A stretch of DNA of 9,779 nt from assembly GCA_020629815.1 (NCBI GenBank), contig JAHDCN010000035.1:1-9779 (forward strand), read 5' to 3'. Under the pieces are notes generated by a model. That model saw only the letters and a list, made by a program, of their open reading frames with translations, had not been told where the DNA came from and did not search any database. Made by a program: the position numbers and the translations under genes. Positions 1 through 6,040 of the stretch are shown in pieces. The DNA comes from Verrucomicrobiota bacterium (GTDB lineage: Bacteria; Verrucomicrobiota; Verrucomicrobiia; Verrucomicrobiales; DEV007). The stretch's first letter is position 1, and each line of letters begins with the position of its first letter.

Positions 1-112
1 CCATGCGGGTGACCTGAATTGGCACGACGATAGCGCTGGCAACGATCGAGCCAACTGTGAGTATCGTCGCAAACCAGACCGGGTGGGCCTGGATCCATTC
101 GAGTAAATTCAT
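1..112 (-). CDS. N-terminal fragment of a small membrane protein, unidentified (partial)
   Basis: An ATG at 112-110 opens a reading frame that runs off the left edge after 37 codons. It is preceded by AGGGA at about 5 nt spacing, a reasonable ribosome binding site. The visible protein begins MNLLEWIQAHPVWF and continues with a hydrophobic stretch at about residues 13-32 (FATILTVGSIVASAIVVPI), followed by QVTRM. This looks like an N-terminal membrane anchor or the first span of a small membrane protein. It starts 49 nt after the nuoC stop on the same strand, so it may be co-transcribed. It does not resemble the start of NuoD, which usually follows nuoC, nor NuoA. I do not recognise the family, and the function is unknown. 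Confidence 0.6.
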   Translation of the reverse strand, partial: MNLLEWIQAHPVWFATILTVGSIVASAIVVPIQVTRM

Positions 113-161
113 CACTTTCCCTGCAGCTTAGACTCTTTCGCAGGGGTGGATGTTCAAATCG

Positions 162-737
162 CTATTCCATATCCCGGGAACGAGGTTCCCGGTGCACGGT
201 AGAAGCGGATGTGGGTGAGGTAACAAATGGGCCACCAGCCAGTGAAGCACGCTCGGTGAACGCAACATCGGGCATTTCGCTCGGGCGTCCTGCCAGTGGA
301 AAATCTTTGCGCAAAGGAAAATAAGGATAGCCTTCCCACATGAGAATGCGGCGATGATCGGCTAGTCCTTCAAACTCGATGCCCATCATGTCGTAGGCTT
401 CACGCTCATGCCATTTGGCGGTAGGCCAGAGGTCGCTTACAGATTGGGCTTTTTCTCCCTCGGGAAGTGTGTATTTGATTCTCAGATGTTCGTTCTCGCC
501 GTTGGCCAGCGTGTATAGCTCGTAGACCATTTCCCAGCGAGGGTCGCTGCCCATGTTGTCAATGCTGCAGAGATCAATCAGGTAGTCGTAGCCGAGTGTA
601 TCACGGCAGTGGGCCAGAATTTCGTGGGCCTTTTCCCGATCAACGATTGCAGTATGCTCACCACGAAATTCGCGGGTTTCTAAAACCGCATCGCCAAATT
701 TGGCCTGAAGAGAAGTGATAGATGCCTCGGCGCTCAT
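162..737 (-). CDS. nuoC: NADH-quinone oxidoreductase subunit C (NuoC)
   Basis: This 191-residue protein is the 30-kDa-type subunit of complex I. It sits in the peripheral arm, on the cytoplasmic side of the inner membrane, and helps carry electrons from NADH to quinone. The family signature is plain: W109[13 protein letters not shown], then RRILMWEGY (129-137) and [10 protein letters not shown] (141-150). The end has the [12 protein letters not shown] segment typical of stand-alone NuoC, plus a short polar tail. The length fits a separate NuoC; it is not a NuoCD fusion. The ATG at 737-735 overlaps the nuoB stop as ATGA, so the two genes are probably translationally coupled. No good Shine-Dalgarno precedes it, which fits coupling. 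No nuoD follows; the next frame is an unrelated membrane protein. Confidence 0.95.
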   Translation of the reverse strand: MSAEASITSLQAKFGDAVLETREFRGEHTAIVDREKAHEILAHCRDTLGYDYLIDLCSIDNMGSDPRWEMVYELYTLANGENEHLRIKYTLPEGEKAQSVSDLWPTAKWHEREAYDMMGIEFEGLADHRRILMWEGYPYFPLRKDFPLAGRPSEMPDVAFTERASLAGGPFVTSPTSASTVHREPRSRDME

Positions 738-1270
738 GAAGGTTTTTCCGCTTTGAAGTGAGCTTTGGCTGATTCTTCCGCCTGAACTTTATCCTGAAGT
801 TTCATCAAGCCTTCGAGCAGGGCTTCCGGGCGCGGAGGGCAGCCGGAAACATAGACATCGACCGGGATCAGATTGTCAATTCCCTGCAGGACGGCGTAGC
901 TGCGATACATACCGCCAGAGGATGCGCAGGCACCCATAGCAATACACCATTTAGGCTCCGGCATCTGGTCCCAGACCCGCTTCACGGCCAGAGCCATTTT
1001 GTAGGTCACTGTGCCGGCGACAATCATGACGTCGCTTTGACGTGGCGAAAACCGCATCACCTCGGCTCCAAAACGGGAAATATCGAAACGCGAAGCTCCG
1101 GTTGCCATCAACTCAATCGCACAACAGGCGAGTCCCATAGGCATTGGCCAGAGCGAGTTCTTCCGCATCCAGTTGATGGCGGTATCGACCTGGGTGAAAA
1201 TAATGTTTCCTTCTACCTTCGAATCGTAGGCAGCATGGATTTGTTCCTCGGGAGCAGTGGCAGGAGGCAT
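734..1270 (-). CDS. nuoB: NADH-quinone oxidoreductase subunit B (NuoB), N2 cluster subunit
   Basis: NuoB holds the terminal [4Fe-4S] cluster N2 of complex I, which passes electrons to quinone at the junction of the peripheral and membrane arms. The four expected ligands are present: the tandem C49-C50 in [12 protein letters not shown]115 in [11 protein letters not shown] and C144 in [14 protein letters not shown]. The conserved opening [22 protein letters not shown] and the central GTVTYKMA are intact. I chose the ATG at 1270-1268 (178 residues). The frame could open at a TTG at 1375, but that would overlap the upstream gene by 35 nt, add a non-conserved Lys/Arg-rich segment and bury a regulatory-looking palindrome in coding sequence. 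Neither start has a clear Shine-Dalgarno. The gene is followed by nuoC with a 4-nt overlap. The usual upstream partner nuoA is absent. Confidence 0.94.
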   Translation of the reverse strand: MPPATAPEEQIHAAYDSKVEGNIIFTQVDTAINWMRKNSLWPMPMGLACCAIELMATGASRFDISRFGAEVMRFSPRQSDVMIVAGTVTYKMALAVKRVWDQMPEPKWCIAMGACASSGGMYRSYAVLQGIDNLIPVDVYVSGCPPRPEALLEGLMKLQDKVQAEESAKAHFKAEKPS

Positions 1271-1308
1271 GCAGGAAATTACGTGGCACCGGAGCTGTCG
1301 CAAGGGCT

Positions 1309-1326
1309 TTGTGAAAAATTTCACAA
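1309..1326. promoter_or_regulatory. Perfect CRP/FNR-type palindrome upstream of nuoB
   Basis: TTGTGAAA-AA-TTTCACAA is an uninterrupted 8-bp inverted repeat with a 2-nt centre. Within it, TGTGA (1310-1314), six bases, then TCACA (1321-1325) match the classic CRP operator half-sites exactly. It sits in the 70-nt gap between the LamG-like gene stop (1341) and the nuoB ATG (1270), about 40 nt before that start. Seen directly: the palindrome and its position. Inferred: binding by a CRP/FNR-superfamily regulator controlling nuoBC. No confident -35/-10 pair is visible next to it, so activator and repressor geometry cannot be told apart. Confidence 0.5.
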
Positions 1327-1340
1327 GCGCCGAAAACCTG

Positions 1341-3248
1341 TCATTGATCCCCTTCGTCTGCGATATTCCCGGCAAAAAACGATTCGGGCAGTTGCTCCTT
1401 CAGCTTGGACCATTCTGTTCGGCCGAGAGCACGGTCATAGACAAGAATATCAGCGAAATCAGCGCGGATTTCGGGTCCGATACTCACGTGTGACAAGGTT
1501 GCCTCAAAGTTCGGACCTTCCTCGACAACGGAGGATTCATTGCCTCCGTCCAATGTATCTGTCCTGACTTCCAATTCTCCCGTGCTGGCATCCCAGGCGA
1601 CAAACACGATTCGCCATTCTCTTGGTGAGAAGGGAACGGTTGTCGAATGCCTGAGTCCATCTTCCTCTATTGAAACGCTGAGTTTAAAACCGAGAGATTT
1701 TATCTCCAGGAAAGAGTCCTCGGGTTCGGAAAAGTGAACGGTAGCGAGTGGACCATTACCGTTGGAGCGAAGAAACAGCACGCAGGTGGTTCCTTTTGTT
1801 GGACGGGTGTTTTTGAAAGGGCTGCCCTCTGATGTGAGGAAGGAATCCATCGAAAGCGAAACGATATTGGATTCGAAATCCTGTCCTCTTGTGTCTCTTC
1901 CTTCGGCCACAATCAAGTCGGGAGCGCCTTCGCCATCCAACTCCTCTGGGGTGAGTGAATTTTGGTTCACATAATCTCCGGCAGAATTTCCCCAGGAAAG
2001 AACTTTCCCACTATCTTCTGCCTTCTGAGTGAAAACGGTGTCTCCGGTTTGCTTGCGCGAATTGTAGTGAGCTATCAGACCTCGGGAAGGGAAGTCCTCA
2101 ACCCGTTCGACTTTCATTTTTTTGGTCACCGGCCTGGTGGTGATCGTAGGCTTCTGTGGTACTGCGGGTGTCGCTGCGGCAACTGGCGATGAATTCTCCG
2201 CCGGCTGGGGCGGAGTAGAAACGGCTGCAGTCGGAGGGGTAGAAATGACGGGAGCCGTTTGCTGTGTCTCGGCAGCATTGACTTTTTCTGATTGCGCTGC
2301 AGAGGCGAGTTTAGGATCGCCCAAATTCTCGAGCTGCTCGACTGAGTTTACCAGTGAGGCGGCAAGCGATGCCGCTGAGGGTTTCTTTTTCTCCTTTTGC
2401 TTTTGCACATAGAAGAATCCACCAACCATGAGTCCTAAAACAGCCAGCCAAAAGACCGGCCACAGTGAAGGACTTTCTTTCACCACTACAGGCGGTGTTC
2501 TCCGGTTGGCGATCTTCGTCGATGGCTTCGCTGTAGTTCCCCGACTTTGGAGCGCCGGGGTGCTCGGGCTCTTTTTGGTGGTGAGTGAGGGGCTCTTCGA
2601 CTGCAATGCAGGAGTCATCGCCTTCTTCGGCGCTTTTGCTTTGAAGGCCGGGCTTGCTTTGCTCTTCAGGGCAGGGGCACTGGTCTGCCCCGGCTTCGAC
2701 TTGGCCGGCATCACCGTTTTGATGCTACGTGTTGCAAGAAAGTCAGCGCCTGGTCTTGGTTGGCGCATGACATTGCCTTTTGGCATTTGAAGAGAAGGCA
2801 GCGACGGTTTTTCCGGCTTCTTTACAGATTTGGGCAAAGTTAGTGACGGCAACGCCGGCTTCTCAGGTTCAGGCTCCGGATCAGAGGGCAGTTCTTCTCC
2901 GGATTCGATTGCTTGTGCGATGGCTGGATCCACTTCGTTTCCGTCTTCATCTACGTAGATCCAATCAGTGACCAAGGCCTCGACTCCATCGACCTCAATC
3001 CATTCGGCTTCGGCGTGAGCTTCTTCCAGTAGCCTTTCGCCATCTTCTACCACATTGCCATCTTCGTCGAAGTAGACCCATTCCACTTCCTGCTGCTCTC
3101 CAACGTCTCCTTCAAAGACCGGGTCCTCCACCACAGAAATGTCTCCGACCTCGTCTGCGTGTTCGGCTATCAACTCCTCTGCGTTTTCGATCAGGTTGCC
3201 TTCTTCGTCGAAGTACAGCCATTCAACTTCCTCATCGCTACTGCTCAC
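1341..3248 (-). CDS. Single-span protein with acidic WxYxDExGN repeats and C-terminal LamG/concanavalin-like domain
   Basis: I take the GTG at 3248-3246 as the start because AAGGGAG (3255-3261) lies 6 nt upstream. An in-frame ATG at 3380 has no ribosome binding site and would add 44 unlike residues. The 635-residue product has four parts. Residues 1-125 are very acidic and carry three repeats: [12 protein letters not shown] near 7-18, [12 protein letters not shown] near 54-65 and [12 protein letters not shown] near 93-104. Residues 125-260 are a Lys/Pro/Ser-rich, probably disordered linker with recurring PALQS/PSLPS motifs. One transmembrane helix lies near 263-281 ([19 protein letters not shown]), flanked by KQKEKKK. 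After an Ala/Pro/Thr-rich spacer, residues 388-625 form a beta-rich domain ending in [16 protein letters not shown], typical of LamG_3/concanavalin A-like folds. There is no cleavable signal peptide. Topology and ligand are unknown; glycan or surface binding is inferred from the fold only. Confidence 0.8.
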   Translation of the reverse strand: MSSSDEEVEWLYFDEEGNLIENAEELIAEHADEVGDISVVEDPVFEGDVGEQQEVEWVYFDEDGNVVEDGERLLEEAHAEAEWIEVDGVEALVTDWIYVDEDGNEVDPAIAQAIESGEELPSDPEPEPEKPALPSLTLPKSVKKPEKPSLPSLQMPKGNVMRQPRPGADFLATRSIKTVMPAKSKPGQTSAPALKSKASPAFKAKAPKKAMTPALQSKSPSLTTKKSPSTPALQSRGTTAKPSTKIANRRTPPVVVKESPSLWPVFWLAVLGLMVGGFFYVQKQKEKKKPSAASLAASLVNSVEQLENLGDPKLASAAQSEKVNAAETQQTAPVISTPPTAAVSTPPQPAENSSPVAAATPAVPQKPTITTRPVTKKMKVERVEDFPSRGLIAHYNSRKQTGDTVFTQKAEDSGKVLSWGNSAGDYVNQNSLTPEELDGEGAPDLIVAEGRDTRGQDFESNIVSLSMDSFLTSEGSPFKNTRPTKGTTCVLFLRSNGNGPLATVHFSEPEDSFLEIKSLGFKLSVSIEEDGLRHSTTVPFSPREWRIVFVAWDASTGELEVRTDTLDGGNESSVVEEGPNFEATLSHVSIGPEIRADFADILVYDRALGRTEWSKLKEQLPESFFAGNIADEGDQ

Positions 3249-3254
3249 AACATT

Positions 3255-3261
3255 CTCCCTT
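3255..3261 (-). promoter_or_regulatory. Ribosome binding site that fixes the GTG start of the LamG-like gene
   Basis: AAGGGAG on the minus strand stands 6 nt before the GTG at 3248-3246. It is the best Shine-Dalgarno match on this strand in the window and decides between the GTG and the in-frame ATG at 3380. An ATG between the two (AATGTTGTGA) is in another frame and meets a stop after one codon. Confidence 0.7.
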
Positions 3262-3276
3262 GTTAAAATTGCGGGT

Positions 3277-3305
3277 TTGTTACTTGGAGACCGCTTTTGT
3301 AACAA
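3277..3305. repeat. Inverted repeat TTGTTAC/GTAACAA in the LamG-like gene leader
   Basis: Perfect 7-bp arms (3277-3283 and 3299-3305) are separated by 15 nt. The element lies about 30-57 nt upstream of the GTG start, where a promoter or operator would be expected. The right arm overlaps a degenerate copy of the nuoB-upstream palindrome (TGTAA-N7-TCACA, 3298-3314). A role as operator or leader hairpin is inferred only. Confidence 0.35.
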
Positions 3306-3316
3306 TTTTTCACAGT

Positions 3317-3339
3317 TTGGATCAAGCTGATTGATCCAA
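3317..3339. repeat. Inverted repeat TTGGATCAA-N5-TTGATCCAA between sulfotransferase and LamG-like gene
   Basis: Perfect 9-bp arms (3317-3325 and 3331-3339) flank a 5-nt loop. It lies 51 nt past the sulfotransferase stop and about 70 nt before the GTG of the next gene. The stem is AT-rich with no T-run after it on either strand, so it is a poor intrinsic terminator. An operator for the downstream gene is the more likely role, but this is unproven. Confidence 0.45.
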
Positions 3340-3389
3340 TTCCATTGCACATAAACGAACCGGGGTGGAAACCGGTCCATGAATAGGCA

Positions 3390-4265
3390 TCAAGGGCGCA
3401 GTATCACGCTGCGAAGTAATTTCATCACAGGGACCCGGAGTAGCCAACCCAACGTGTTGTCATTTGGTAGATCAACATCCTGATTGGATTGCTGAAATTG
3501 TTGCAAGTCTGCAGCGAGATCACCGGGATACTCCTGCCTTTGTGCTTCGTATCTCGCCTCGGCTATCGGAAACAGTTCGAGATCTTCACGGTTGCAGCGG
3601 TGAATGATTTCCTGTTTTTCCGAGTCGCTTCGGAGCAATGTACCGAAGTCCCGGATTCGTTGCTGGTAGTCTTCCGGTAGGTCCGTCCGAATTGGTTCCG
3701 ATTGGGATGCTTTGTTCAAAGCATTGTATCGAATATCGAGGTTATCGATCCCGGTCCAATGTTTCCAAAGAACGAGGGATTCGTCGTAGTGAGACTGAAG
3801 TCCAACGAATCCGATTCTATCCAGGGCAGGTATGGCGGACTTGGCATTGCCCTTTCCACAAAGAAAATTACACTGGATGTTTTGGTGGTTGTGAATCCAT
3901 TTCTGCCAATCACTTTCAAAATCCTGAATCAGGTTTTTGGAAGAGGATTGCTCCCGTAAGCGGTAGAGGTAGTAAGAAATCGACTGGCTGACCGGTTCCC
4001 GGAAAAACGCATAGTAACGGATCGATGAGACCGCGGATTCCAGATTGGTGAAGGGCTTCACTGGATGCCCTCCTATACTGTTAAGGTTCCGGAAGATCAG
4101 CTGAATGCGGCGCAAATCATCGGGCTGAAAGTCCCGGACAAATCTCGTTCTGTCATAGTGGCGCACGCCAAAGTTCCTGCGGAGGATCGCCAGATGAGTG
4201 GTCCCGGCGGTCTTCGGGATGTGTACGAAAGCGAGTAGCTCGCCGTTTGGTGTTTGGCAACTCAT
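3390..4265 (-). CDS. Sulfotransferase family 2-like protein (carbohydrate O-sulfotransferase type)
   Basis: The 291-residue protein begins with LLAFVHIPKTAGTT (10-23), the 5'-phosphosulfate-binding loop of PAPS-dependent sulfotransferases. FFREPVSQSISYYLYRLR (87-104) matches the 3'-phosphate-binding strand-helix. GGHPVK (65-70), NFLCG (133-137) and DRIGFVGLQSHYDESL (149-164) are further landmarks of the Sulfotransfer_2 family, which includes heparan sulfate 2-O-type enzymes. By family it would transfer sulfate from PAPS to a hydroxyl on a sugar; the acceptor here is unknown. No signal peptide is seen, so it is probably cytoplasmic or membrane-associated through its hydrophobic, basic C-terminus (LGWLLRVPVMKLLRSVILRP). 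The ATG at 4265 lacks a good Shine-Dalgarno. It is divergent from the hydrolase-like gene at 4364, with 98 nt between starts. Confidence 0.8.
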   Translation of the reverse strand: MSCQTPNGELLAFVHIPKTAGTTHLAILRRNFGVRHYDRTRFVRDFQPDDLRRIQLIFRNLNSIGGHPVKPFTNLESAVSSIRYYAFFREPVSQSISYYLYRLREQSSSKNLIQDFESDWQKWIHNHQNIQCNFLCGKGNAKSAIPALDRIGFVGLQSHYDESLVLWKHWTGIDNLDIRYNALNKASQSEPIRTDLPEDYQQRIRDFGTLLRSDSEKQEIIHRCNREDLELFPIAEARYEAQRQEYPGDLAADLQQFQQSNQDVDLPNDNTLGWLLRVPVMKLLRSVILRP

Positions 4266-4311
4266 CAGAGATTGAATGCGGTCATTGAATCAAATGCTGT
4301 GAAAAGTGCTA

Positions 4312-4341
4312 TTGAATTCTTTCCCGCTTTTGTGAGATAAG
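4312..4341 (+). promoter_or_regulatory. Possible sigma-70-type promoter for the hydrolase-like gene
   Basis: TTGAAT (4312-4317) and GATAAG (4336-4341) each match four of six consensus positions with an 18-nt spacer. A transcript starting near 4348 would have a short leader holding GAGAG (4352-4356) ahead of the ATG at 4364. Consensus rules differ in this phylum, so the call is tentative. Confidence 0.3.
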
Positions 4342-4363
4342 TCCGTGCACTCTGAGAGAAATA

Positions 4364-5512
4364 ATGAGTCGAATGAATCGAAGACAATGGCTGGCAACCG
4401 GTATGGCTGCGAGTGGTTTGCCTGTTGCGTCAGCCTCGGCCGCGACAGGGGTCTTTTCGATTCAGAGTTTTCAAAACCAGAGAAAACTGCTCGCGACTCC
4501 AGACGGGAAGCCCTTTTTCGCGCTTTCGTTTAATCATATCGATTCATCTGCTTTGCGCTACGAGGAGAACCTGCATATCTGGCGGGAACGCTATGGGGCC
4601 AGTGAAGAACGGTGGATTCGCGAGCGGGTTGCCCCTGACCTGCGCGACTGGGGATTCAACTCGATAGGCTGGACTCAGGATGTCGTTGTCCGGGAACCGA
4701 ACTATCATTGGCACTCGGAACGCTGGACCCGTGACCACTACAATTGGGCGGGGTTGCCGTATTTCCATGTGGTGCCCTTTTTTGAACCGCAGCGCTGGAA
4801 ATTGGGAGCTGAGCGTCCCGATGTTTTCAGTGAGGAGTTTGCCCGCTGGTGCGAATTTGTTGCCCGGGAGAATTGTGCAGCCCTGGCGGATGATCCTAAT
4901 CTGATTGGTTACTACTTTGCCGATGTTCCTCTGCTGACGAAAGGCGGTCAGCTATACAAGAAAAAGCAGACCTGGTTCGACCCGGCAGACCTGCAAAGCG
5001 AAGAGGGGCGGAAAAGAGTCAGTCGCGAAGTTAGGCAGTATTACAAAGTAACTACAGCTGCGTTGAGACGCTACGATCCGAACCATCTGGTTTTTGGGGA
5101 TCGTTACAATCTTGCAGCACCACTGCCCGAACCGGTTCTCGATGCGGCAGCAGAATACGTTGATGCGATTGCAGTCCAGCTGGCTCCGAAAATTGAGGAA
5201 ACGGCTGCGGTAATGAATCCAATTTGCTGGCGAACGGGAAAGCCATTCATTGTGGCTGATGCAACTCACACCTCGCGACCGGCAATTCGTATGGCTGGCA
5301 CAAGGCATGATCCGAAGAAATACGCGCTCCTTCTGAATTCGATGAAAGAAAGCTCGGAGTGCATCGGAGTGAATCTTTGCGGTGGCTTTGTTCGCAATCG
5401 GGTCAGGCGCAAAGGCGTTTACGACGAACAGGAAAATCCGGACTTGGAAGCCGTCGAAGGTTTTCGCCAGTCGAATCGTGAGATAACTGAGTGGTATTCG
5501 GAGCTTGGATAG
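4364..5512 (+). CDS. Tat-exported hydrolase-like protein (TIM-barrel glycoside-hydrolase-like), substrate unknown
   Basis: This 382-residue protein opens with a twin-arginine signal, NRRQWLATGMAASG at residues 5-18, with a likely cut near 26-28 after VASASA. The mature part looks like a (beta/alpha)8 carbohydrate enzyme: PDGKPFFALSFNHID (46-60), a WIRERVAPDLRDWGFNSIGW segment (84-103), DDPNLIGYYFADVP (176-189), YDPNHLVFGDRY (237-248), GKPFIVADATH (292-302) and a closing GGFVRNRVRRKGVYDEQENPD (340-360). The order matches agarase/GH-A-like proteins common in marine Verrucomicrobia and Planctomycetes. However, the segments where GH-A enzymes carry catalytic Glu (N-E after strand 4, Glu at strand 7) read ADVP and VADAT. 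The catalytic type is therefore uncertain. The ATG at 4364 follows GAGAG; an ATG at 4373 is an alternative start. The toxin-antitoxin pair follows within 51 nt. Confidence 0.7.
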   Translation: MSRMNRRQWLATGMAASGLPVASASAATGVFSIQSFQNQRKLLATPDGKPFFALSFNHIDSSALRYEENLHIWRERYGASEERWIRERVAPDLRDWGFNSIGWTQDVVVREPNYHWHSERWTRDHYNWAGLPYFHVVPFFEPQRWKLGAERPDVFSEEFARWCEFVARENCAALADDPNLIGYYFADVPLLTKGGQLYKKKQTWFDPADLQSEEGRKRVSREVRQYYKVTTAALRRYDPNHLVFGDRYNLAAPLPEPVLDAAAEYVDAIAVQLAPKIEETAAVMNPICWRTGKPFIVADATHTSRPAIRMAGTRHDPKKYALLLNSMKESSECIGVNLCGGFVRNRVRRKGVYDEQENPDLEAVEGFRQSNREITEWYSELG

Positions 5513-5562
5513 TGTTCACAAAAACAGTTGACTGGAGGCGATCGAAGGGCAAACGTTTACCA

Positions 5563-5748
5563 ATGAGTGTGAAGGAACAAGCTCTCCAGATGATCGAGAG
5601 TCTCCCGGCTGATACAGACTATGCTGAGATACTGAAGGAAATTCGGTTGCTGGCTTCTCTGAGGGAAGCAGAGCGCCAGTCAGCGGAGGGTAAAACGGTT
5701 TCTCATGCCGAAGTTAAAGAGCAACTGGCTGAATGGGGTGGACAGTAG
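5563..5748 (+). CDS. Antitoxin component of a type II toxin-antitoxin pair
   Basis: The 61-residue protein MSVKEQALQMIESL...SHAEVKEQLAEWGGQ is helical and highly charged. It has the pattern of small antitoxins that precede RelE/ParE toxins: an N-terminal 'ALQMIESLP-D' helix, a central 'EILKEIRLLASLREAERQSAEG' helix and a C-terminal 'VSHAEVKEQLAEW' toxin-contact end. By family it would bind and neutralise the toxin encoded next to it and may repress the pair. I chose the ATG at 5563; an in-frame GTG at 5491 would overlap the preceding gene and add residues foreign to the family. A strong purine block (GGAGG, 5534-5538) lies too far upstream to be its ribosome binding site. The gene overlaps the toxin start by 16 nt. 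Confidence 0.72.
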   Translation: MSVKEQALQMIESLPADTDYAEILKEIRLLASLREAERQSAEGKTVSHAEVKEQLAEWGGQ

Positions 5749-6038
5749 AGTGGTTGGAGGTTGCCAGGGACGATCTGCGGGAGATTGTCGAGTATATTGC
5801 GAGGGATAATCCCGAAAAGGCATCGGAAGAGGGAACTCGCATCATTGTTTCAATCGAGCAACTCTCTGATTTCCCCGAAAAAGGTAGTGTATTTCAGGAT
5901 TACGATTTCCCGAAGCTGCATCAGTTGGTCGTATCAAACTATCGAATCATCTATCACCTGCGAAGTGATGAAGTGGTCGAAGTTTGGAGAATCTGGCATG
6001 GAGCAAGAGGCGATGTGGTTATAGTCCCTCCGGAGTAG
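5733..6038 (+). CDS. RelE/ParE-family toxin
   Basis: This 101-residue protein has the complete RelE/ParE fold pattern: VEWLEVARDDLREIVEYIARDNPEKASE (5-32), the LSDFPEKGSVFQDYD turn (44-58), then LHQLVVSNYRIIYHLRSDEVVEVWRIWHGARGD (62-94) for the terminal beta strands. Family members inhibit growth, RelE types by mRNA cleavage on the ribosome and ParE types by acting on DNA gyrase. Sequence alone does not settle which applies, though the I-A-x-D-N-P and Y-R-I-I-Y motifs are closer to ParE. The ATG at 5733 lies inside the antitoxin gene, indicating coupled translation. The stop at 6038 is 2 nt from the stop of the convergent dehydrogenase gene, so no terminator separates them. The frame appears intact. 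Confidence 0.85.
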   Translation: MGWTVEWLEVARDDLREIVEYIARDNPEKASEEGTRIIVSIEQLSDFPEKGSVFQDYDFPKLHQLVVSNYRIIYHLRSDEVVEVWRIWHGARGDVVIVPPE

Positions 6039-6040
6039 AA

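Noticed and set aside
1271..1375. N-terminal extension of nuoB from the TTG at 1375
   Set aside because: It overlaps the upstream gene by 35 nt, has no ribosome binding site, adds a Lys/Arg-rich stretch not typical of NuoB and would bury the palindrome in coding sequence.
1037..1567. Plus-strand open frame of 176 codons
   Set aside because: It lies antisense across nuoB and the 3' end of the LamG-like gene, and its translation shows no domain pattern.
2122..2790. Plus-strand open frames opposite the linker region of the LamG-like gene
   Set aside because: They are antisense to the Ala/Pro/Lys-rich linker and membrane segment; their Gly/Ala/Val and Phe/Leu-rich translations are a by-product of that codon bias.
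3317..3339. Reading the 9-bp inverted repeat as a rho-independent terminator for the sulfotransferase
   Set aside because: The stem is AT-rich and is not followed by a T-run on the minus strand.
4298..4310. TGTGAAAAGTGCT as a third CRP-like site
   Set aside because: Only one half-site is present; the second half does not match TCACA at any sensible spacing.
5491..5562. Longer antitoxin starting at the GTG at 5491
   Set aside because: It would overlap the end of the hydrolase-like gene and add residues unlike the antitoxin family.
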